Shown piece after piece: positions 31,210 through 35,552 of a stretch of DNA of 35,552 nt; within the stretch, counting starts at the first letter, position 1; each line of letters opens with the position of its first letter. This DNA comes from an uncultured Collinsella sp. (GTDB taxonomy: Bacteria > Actinomycetota > Coriobacteriia > Coriobacteriales > Coriobacteriaceae): positions 1 through 35,552 of the forward strand of contig CAADVJ010000129.1 in the NCBI GenBank assembly GCA_900752475.1, in the 5' to 3' direction. The notes beneath the pieces were generated by a model. It did not search any database. It was given only the letters and a program-made list of their open reading frames with translations, and was not told the DNA's origin. A program made the position numbers and the translations under genes.

Positions 31210-32319
31210 TTACGCTGGTTTGAGCCCAAAGCACGCTCGGAGCGTATTCAGCAGAGCATCTTGCCTCTTTCGACGAGCCTCTACGCGATTCTGATATCGC
31301 TTACCCATACGCTGGTGGATGCGCCATGCGAGTGCTTCCATCGCTTCCATGTCACAGAGCATTTCGTTGTTGACCGTCGCGACCTCGATTCCCATAGTAA
31401 TCAAGCCCGTGTTGCGCTTTTCATCATGGATACGTCCCCTCCGAGAAGAATGGCCCAGCTCACCGTTGTATTCCAAGTCAAACCGGGCTGCTTCCTGAAA
31501 GGCATCGCAAACCGCATGCGGCATCCCCGAGATCGCCTGTGCACGGTCGTTGAACTCGATCTTGTAGTCGGTCTTAAAGGGACCACAGGCAAATCCGCCA
31601 TAGGAAAACGGAAGCGAAAACATGGCAAGCATGATGCACTCCATGGGTGAACGCAGGTTTTCCGACAGATAGGGACACAGCCGCCGCAGCTGCTTGGCCG
31701 CGCTCCCCTTGCATGCCGCGAGGTAATCTACCAGGCAATCGGGTGTCAGCACGGACTCGACCTCAAAGTAACCGACATCTGGCGGCTGGTCTTTGTCCTT
31801 TGCCAATTTGTTCACGACAGGCGAGGTGTAGGGAGGCAGATACTTCCCGCGGTCACTCAGTGAAATCTTAGAGCACAGCTCCTGGGCCAGGGCAAACGCC
31901 TGGATACAGCCGACCTCGCGGGCGACGACAACACAAAGGGCCTCGGGAGATAGACTGTACACCCCCGGTTCCACCTCTAGAATCGAGCCGGCGGGCAACC
32001 CGGAGCATACGGACCAGCTCACGCCAAGAATGCGGCGGCGCTGCGCTGCAGACCCTACCAGCAAGCACAGATCCTCTTGTACCTCGCTGCTTGCGGCCCC
32101 AATCCGCACCAAGTCGGGAAGATAGATGTCCTCGGTCGAGGGCGACGACGTGCGCAGCACACGGCGCTCTTCATCGGGACTGAGGTCCCTCCAGCCGATA
32201 TAGCCCATCTGCCGGCGCTCGGCGCGCATCATGCGTAGCGCCGAGGCGCCAGTTAGGATTACGGAAGCCGCTAGCTGCTCTTTTGTCGGTTTGTTGCACC
32301 ACCTGATTGTTACCGCCAC
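31210..32319 (-). CDS. Putative nuclease-domain protein, family uncertain
   Basis: About 369 aa from a GTG at 32319 (GGGGTG 6 nt upstream); start codon uncertain, as a TTG at 32337 is also in frame. The N-terminal ~200 residues resemble no family I know. In the C-terminal part, ARFDLEYNGELGHSS ... RIHDEKRNTGLITMGIEVATV follows the pattern of VSR/DUF559-type (PDDEXK-like) endonuclease domains: D-x-E-Y-x-G-x-x-H, then D-x-x-R, then L-x-x-x-G-x-x-V. The end is basic (KRYQNRVEARRKRQDAL). The gene overlaps or abuts comF upstream and is followed by the inverted-repeat element. It may be a defence or repair nuclease (inference). Confidence 0.6.
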   Translation of the reverse strand: MAVTIRWCNKPTKEQLAASVILTGASALRMMRAERRQMGYIGWRDLSPDEERRVLRTSSPSTEDIYLPDLVRIGAASSEVQEDLCLLVGSAAQRRRILGVSWSVCSGLPAGSILEVEPGVYSLSPEALCVVVAREVGCIQAFALAQELCSKISLSDRGKYLPPYTSPVVNKLAKDKDQPPDVGYFEVESVLTPDCLVDYLAACKGSAAKQLRRLCPYLSENLRSPMECIMLAMFSLPFSYGGFACGPFKTDYKIEFNDRAQAISGMPHAVCDAFQEAARFDLEYNGELGHSSRRGRIHDEKRNTGLITMGIEVATVNNEMLCDMEAMEALAWRIHQRMGKRYQNRVEARRKRQDALLNTLRACFGLKPA

Positions 32320-32330
32320 ATGAATCACCC

Positions 32331-33137
32331 CTACCAAACGCGTGCGATAGCGAGGCCATCAACGGCCGTGGCACCGGCGCGCTTGAGTTCCGCCGAAGCC
32401 GCTGCCATCGTCGCACCCGTGGTGATAACGTCATCGATAAGCAGCAGGCGGCGGCCGTGCACATCCTCAACCGTCTCGTACATACCTCGGGCACGCTCGC
32501 GGCGCTCCTCACGACCGAGTTCGCGCTGGTCGCCATGCCCGTACTTGACGAGAGCATCGAGCAGAGAAACACCCGACAGCTCGCAAAATGGGCGCGCAAT
32601 AGCCTCCATATGATCAAAACCACGCCGCCGAAACGCTGCCGCCGTCGCAGGCACAAACACCACCGCATCCGCACCGGAAAGCACGCCTCCGTAGCGATCG
32701 GGAGCTACGACCTGGGCATGCAGGGCGGTGTCGTAGAGCAGCTCCGCCAGATACGGAGCCAGACGTCGCTCGCCCGCATCCTTGTACGCTTTAATGATGC
32801 GCGGCAGCGGATGCGCATAGACGGCGCACGCCAGGCAGCGGTCGAGCGCCTCCGCCATTGCCGAAGACGTGCCCTCGACCGAACACTCAGTGCACAGCAA
32901 ATCCCCAAACGGGGCGCCACATCGGGTGCAGCTATGACGTGGGTCGATGAGCGTGAGCGCGGCCAGGCAGTCTTGGCAAATAAGCGCACCGGCGCGCTCG
33001 CAGCCGGTACATCGTGTTGGCGACAATGCCTCGAGCGCCTCGTACGTCGCGTGCTCGGCAAACGGTAGCAATTCGTCCGCAAACGGTAGGGCACCGGCTC
33101 CCTGCAGACGGCTCAATATGTTCAGATGGCTCTTCAA
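32331..33137 (-). CDS. ComF family phosphoribosyltransferase-like protein
   Basis: 268 aa. ComF proteins are linked to DNA uptake and replication-fork processing. The N-terminal zinc-ribbon cysteines are CTGCERAGALICQDC and CTRCGAPFGDLLCTEC, and the C-terminal phosphoribosyltransferase domain has LLLIDDVITTGATM (PRPP loop), with VFVPATAAAFRRRGFDHM before it. The start chosen is a TTG at 33137, with GGAGG 7-8 nt upstream, which lies in a hairpin (33141-33176). An upstream start is not visible. It follows ricT and overlaps the nuclease gene's first codons. Confidence 0.88.
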   Translation of the reverse strand: MKSHLNILSRLQGAGALPFADELLPFAEHATYEALEALSPTRCTGCERAGALICQDCLAALTLIDPRHSCTRCGAPFGDLLCTECSVEGTSSAMAEALDRCLACAVYAHPLPRIIKAYKDAGERRLAPYLAELLYDTALHAQVVAPDRYGGVLSGADAVVFVPATAAAFRRRGFDHMEAIARPFCELSGVSLLDALVKYGHGDQRELGREERRERARGMYETVEDVHGRRLLLIDDVITTGATMAAASAELKRAGATAVDGLAIARVW

Positions 33138-33140
33138 GAC

Positions 33141-33176
33141 ACAACCCTCCCTACGTTCGGTCGCGGGGAGGGTTGT
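33141..33176 (-). terminator. Hairpin between ricT and comF, overlapping the comF RBS
   Basis: An 11-bp perfect stem (ACAACCCTCCC and GGGAGGGTTGT, 14-nt loop) sits 63 bp past ricT. No T-run follows. The 3' arm on the minus strand contains the GGGAGG used by comF, so it may act as a terminator/attenuator or sequester the comF ribosome binding site. Confidence 0.5.
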
Positions 33177-33239
33177 TGATTCGGCGCTATGATACCCCGA
33201 TGCGCTCGGGGCAAGGCGGGCTAAATCCGCTCGCGGGCG

Positions 33240-34940
33240 TTATTCGCCGGCGGGCGGTTGCGGTGCGGACGAAGACGGAGTCGAGCCCTCGCCGCCATCC
33301 TGGCGCGGCTTGCGGGAACGGCGACGGCGACGGCGCTTTTGACCCTGGTCGGTCGAGCCCTCGCCACCGCGATCCTCGCGCGGCTCGCGCTCGTCGCGAG
33401 CGGCGCCACGCGAAGCCTTGGCAGCAGCTCCCCCGCCATCTCCGGGACGACGGCGCGTGACCTTGACCTCGCCATCCGAGACCTGATCGGCCACGGAGGG
33501 CACTGAAGGCCTCTGCTGCGCGCCCGAGGAATGGCGACGGCGCGGACGCGGCGCGCGCTCCTCCTCGCCACGTGACTTGCCACCCTTGTCGACAGGCGCA
33601 TCGGAGGCCGAGGCGCCCTTGGAAGCGGCACCGGCCTCGCGAGCAGCTGCGGCGCGGAAGGCGTCCTCGCGCTCCTCGCTCGACAGATGACGGCGGCGGC
33701 GACGGGTGGGGTTCATGCCGCCGCCGCGATTCTGCTGCTGGGGCTGCTGAACCTCGCGCTCGCGAGAGGCGTTCTTGCCCGCGGCTGCAGCCTCGGTAGC
33801 ATCGCCCGAGCCCGCGCGCTTGCGGCGGCGACGGCCATCGGCCGCCCCCTCGGCCTCGGGCGCCTCGGCCTTGCCGCGGCCCTTTCCGCGGCCACGGCCC
33901 TCGCCCTGGCTCTGAGCAGCGCGGGCATCGGAATCGACGTCGCGACGACGGCGCTTGGGCATCGACGTGCCGGCCAGACGGTCGGCACTCGACAGGCCAT
34001 CGCCCACGTCGACGCCGTTCTCGCGGTCGAGCTCCATGAGCGCCAGGCGCATCTCGGGCGACTCGATGCGCTCGAGCACGTCGCGCGTCACGCAGTCGGG
34101 GCGGCAGCTGCAGCCCTGCTCGGCGGCCTTCTTTTTGCAGCCCTCCGAGCACGTCATATCGGCCAGGTTGACCTTAAAGACTTTACCGTTCTCCAGGCGC
34201 AGCACCAGCTGCTCACGCGGCGTGTCATACTCCTGAATACGCGCCTTGCCAAGCGGCGTATCGATGAGCGTCTTCTTTTTGGGCGCACGGCTCTTAAAGT
34301 CCTTGTAGGCCTCGAACTCGTAGCGCAGGCAGCACATCAGACGACCGCACACGCCGCTGATCTTGGAGGAATTGAGCGGCAGGTCTTGCTCTTTTGCCAT
34401 GCGAATCGAGACGGGCTCAAACTGTCCGCCAAAGCGCGTGCAGCAGAGTTCCTGTCCGCACTGGGCATAGCCGCCCACCAGGCGGGTCTCGTCGCGCACG
34501 CCGATCTGGCGCATGTCGACGCGAATGTGCAGCGTCGAGGACAGATCCTTGACGAGCTGGCGAAAATCGACGCGCTCCTCGGCCGCAAAGTAGAACACGG
34601 CCTTCTCGCCGCCAAACAGGTACTCGACGCCGACCGGCTTCATCTCGAGGTCGAGCTCTTTGACCAGACGGCGGAAATCGACCATGGCCTCGTCACCCTG
34701 GATGGCCAGGTCGTCGGCAAGCTGCAGGTCGATGTCGCTCGCCACACGCAGCACGGGCTTGAGCGGCTGACCGATCTCGTCTTGCGGTACCTCGAAGGGA
34801 TCGGCCGTGACCAGACCGATCTCGGTTCCGCGCTCGGTGGAGCAGATAGCGTAATCTGCCTCGAGGATATCCAGATCCTGCGGGTCGAACCACAGGTCGC
34901 GCGAGGCGTAGGTAAACTTAACGGGTACGACTAACGGCAT
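33240..34940 (-). CDS. ricT: RicT (YaaT/PSP1 domain) with long arginine-rich tail
   Basis: 566 aa. RicT is part of an iron-sulphur protein complex (Ric) that in Bacillus works with RNase Y in mRNA processing. The PSP1 core (about residues 1-290) has GVEYLFGGEKAVFYF, GGYAQCGQELCCTRFGG and SGVCGRLMCCLRYE, with the conserved Cys clusters. A further Cys-rich region SEGCKKKAAEQGCSCRPDC lies near 285. Residues ~330-566 are low-complexity, rich in Arg, Gly, Ala, Ser and Glu with many RRRRR blocks, and are absent from the short Bacillus form. The ATG at 34940 overlaps the holB stop by 10 nt, the usual holB-ricT order. Confidence 0.9.
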   Translation of the reverse strand: MPLVVPVKFTYASRDLWFDPQDLDILEADYAICSTERGTEIGLVTADPFEVPQDEIGQPLKPVLRVASDIDLQLADDLAIQGDEAMVDFRRLVKELDLEMKPVGVEYLFGGEKAVFYFAAEERVDFRQLVKDLSSTLHIRVDMRQIGVRDETRLVGGYAQCGQELCCTRFGGQFEPVSIRMAKEQDLPLNSSKISGVCGRLMCCLRYEFEAYKDFKSRAPKKKTLIDTPLGKARIQEYDTPREQLVLRLENGKVFKVNLADMTCSEGCKKKAAEQGCSCRPDCVTRDVLERIESPEMRLALMELDRENGVDVGDGLSSADRLAGTSMPKRRRRDVDSDARAAQSQGEGRGRGKGRGKAEAPEAEGAADGRRRRKRAGSGDATEAAAAGKNASREREVQQPQQQNRGGGMNPTRRRRRHLSSEEREDAFRAAAAREAGAASKGASASDAPVDKGGKSRGEEERAPRPRRRHSSGAQQRPSVPSVADQVSDGEVKVTRRRPGDGGGAAAKASRGAARDEREPREDRGGEGSTDQGQKRRRRRRSRKPRQDGGEGSTPSSSAPQPPAGE

Positions 34941-35552
34941 TTCAGTGCCTTCCTGATATCGAACAGCATGACCTCGATGGCCAGCTGGGGAGTAACGTTT
35001 CTGGCGATGTTGCGCTCGGCGGTCGCGACTGCCTCGAGCGCCCGCGTGGCACCCGCAACATTGGTCGCGGCGGCAAGCCGACCGATCGTGTCGCGCACGT
35101 CTTCGTTCACCACGTCGGCTGCCTCGTCCTGAAGCGTCAGCAGCACGTCGCGCATGAGCGTCCGCGCGCTCGCCAGCGCTTCCATGATACCCGAACGCTC
35201 GCGCGCGTTGAGTTCGCGCTTGTTGCGGTCCTCAAGCTGCTTCAATGCTCCACGCGACAGGTAGTCAGCGTTTTGCTCGAGCACCTTTTCCTGCGTGGAC
35301 TTGACCTCGGCGAGCGGCGCCTTAACGGCGACGATGAGCGACTTGGCGCGGCTGAGCACGTCGGCCTCGTCGGCGGCGATGAGCGAATCGATGGCGCGAA
35401 CCATCTGACGGCGGGCGTCCTGGCGCTCGGCACTCTTAAGGAACTCGATACCGCGCGTGGGGCTTCCCGCCACGGCGACCGCCATGCGGCAACGCGCGAG
35501 ATCCTGACCCGTCGCGCGACTCACGGCACGCGCGGCCACGGCGGGCGGGCCC
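34931..35552 (-). CDS. holB: DNA polymerase III delta' subunit, C-terminal part
   Basis: Partial: the frame stays open to the window end, so the N-terminal ATPase part is outside. The visible C-terminal ~205 residues are helical and fit the collar region of clamp-loader delta' subunits: AVAARAVSRATGQDLARCRMAVAVAGSPTRGIEFL, then a long helical stretch with LEAVATAERNIARNVTPQLAIEVMLFDIRKALKCR. Direct overlap with ricT (HolB-YaaT order known from Bacillus) supports the call. Confidence 0.85.
   Translation of the reverse strand, partial: GPPAVAARAVSRATGQDLARCRMAVAVAGSPTRGIEFLKSAERQDARRQMVRAIDSLIAADEADVLSRAKSLIVAVKAPLAEVKSTQEKVLEQNADYLSRGALKQLEDRNKRELNARERSGIMEALASARTLMRDVLLTLQDEAADVVNEDVRDTIGRLAAATNVAGATRALEAVATAERNIARNVTPQLAIEVMLFDIRKALKCR

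Overview
The window looks like chromosomal DNA of a gut Actinobacterium of the class Coriobacteriia, most likely Collinsella or a close relative. This is inference, not a database match. It rests on the GC-rich coding sequence, the density of PTS sugar-uptake genes typical of these saccharolytic anaerobes, a holB-ricT pair whose RicT has a long arginine-rich tail, and a long-form HPF. The only RNA gene recognised is tRNA-Thr(CGT).

Region 1 (1-11.2 kb) is a lactose/galactose area. A lactose-type PTS EIICB (cut by the window edge) and 6-phospho-beta-galactosidase LacG read rightwards. After the lacG terminator come three tandem copies of a 63-nt hairpin unit at 80-81 bp spacing. A more AT-rich block follows: a Fic AMP-transferase gene behind a 75-bp palindromic operator, a decayed DeoR/LacR remnant, a second complete EIICB on the minus strand, and a divergent pair made of a barrel-like protein of unknown function and a GntR regulator. 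Two more copies of the hairpin unit close the block. An intact DeoR/LacR-type regulator (minus) and galactose mutarotase galM (plus) follow.

Region 2 (11.2-22.8 kb) is an amino-sugar cluster, probably for N-acetylgalactosamine/galactosamine, mostly on the minus strand. It holds a complete mannose-family PTS (EIIA, a YajC-like protein, EIIB, EIIC, EIID), a GntR/HutC regulator, the AgaS isomerase/deaminase, a NagA-type deacetylase, an aldose-epimerase-like protein, tagatose-6-phosphate kinase LacC and a YhcH/TabA-family protein. LacC can serve both the lactose route (galactose-6-P to tagatose-6-P) and the galactosamine route (AgaS product tagatose-6-P). Also here are an orphan EIIB that has lost its phosphorylated histidine, the tRNA, a flavodoxin, and a 3' remnant of a second nagA. 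Sites resembling DasR/NagR operators lie upstream of agaS and upstream of the PTS operon.

Region 3 (22.8-35.55 kb) is mostly housekeeping, nearly all on the minus strand: a membrane-anchored SurA-like protein; an apparent operon of a hydroxyacid dehydrogenase with a His/Cys-rich tail, a small membrane protein, a HEAT-repeat protein and an NAD-type isocitrate dehydrogenase; a DegV protein; ribosome hibernation factor HPF; a solute-binding lipoprotein; a 217-bp element with long terminal inverted repeats; a putative nuclease; ComF; RicT; and the C-terminal part of DNA polymerase III delta' (HolB), cut by the window end.

The strongest candidates for something undescribed are the fixed-geometry hairpin arrays around the fic/PTS block, a sequence motif shared by two unrelated PTS control regions, the histidine-less EIIB, the PTS-embedded YajC, the acidic insert in EIID, and the metal-binding-type tail on the dehydrogenase.
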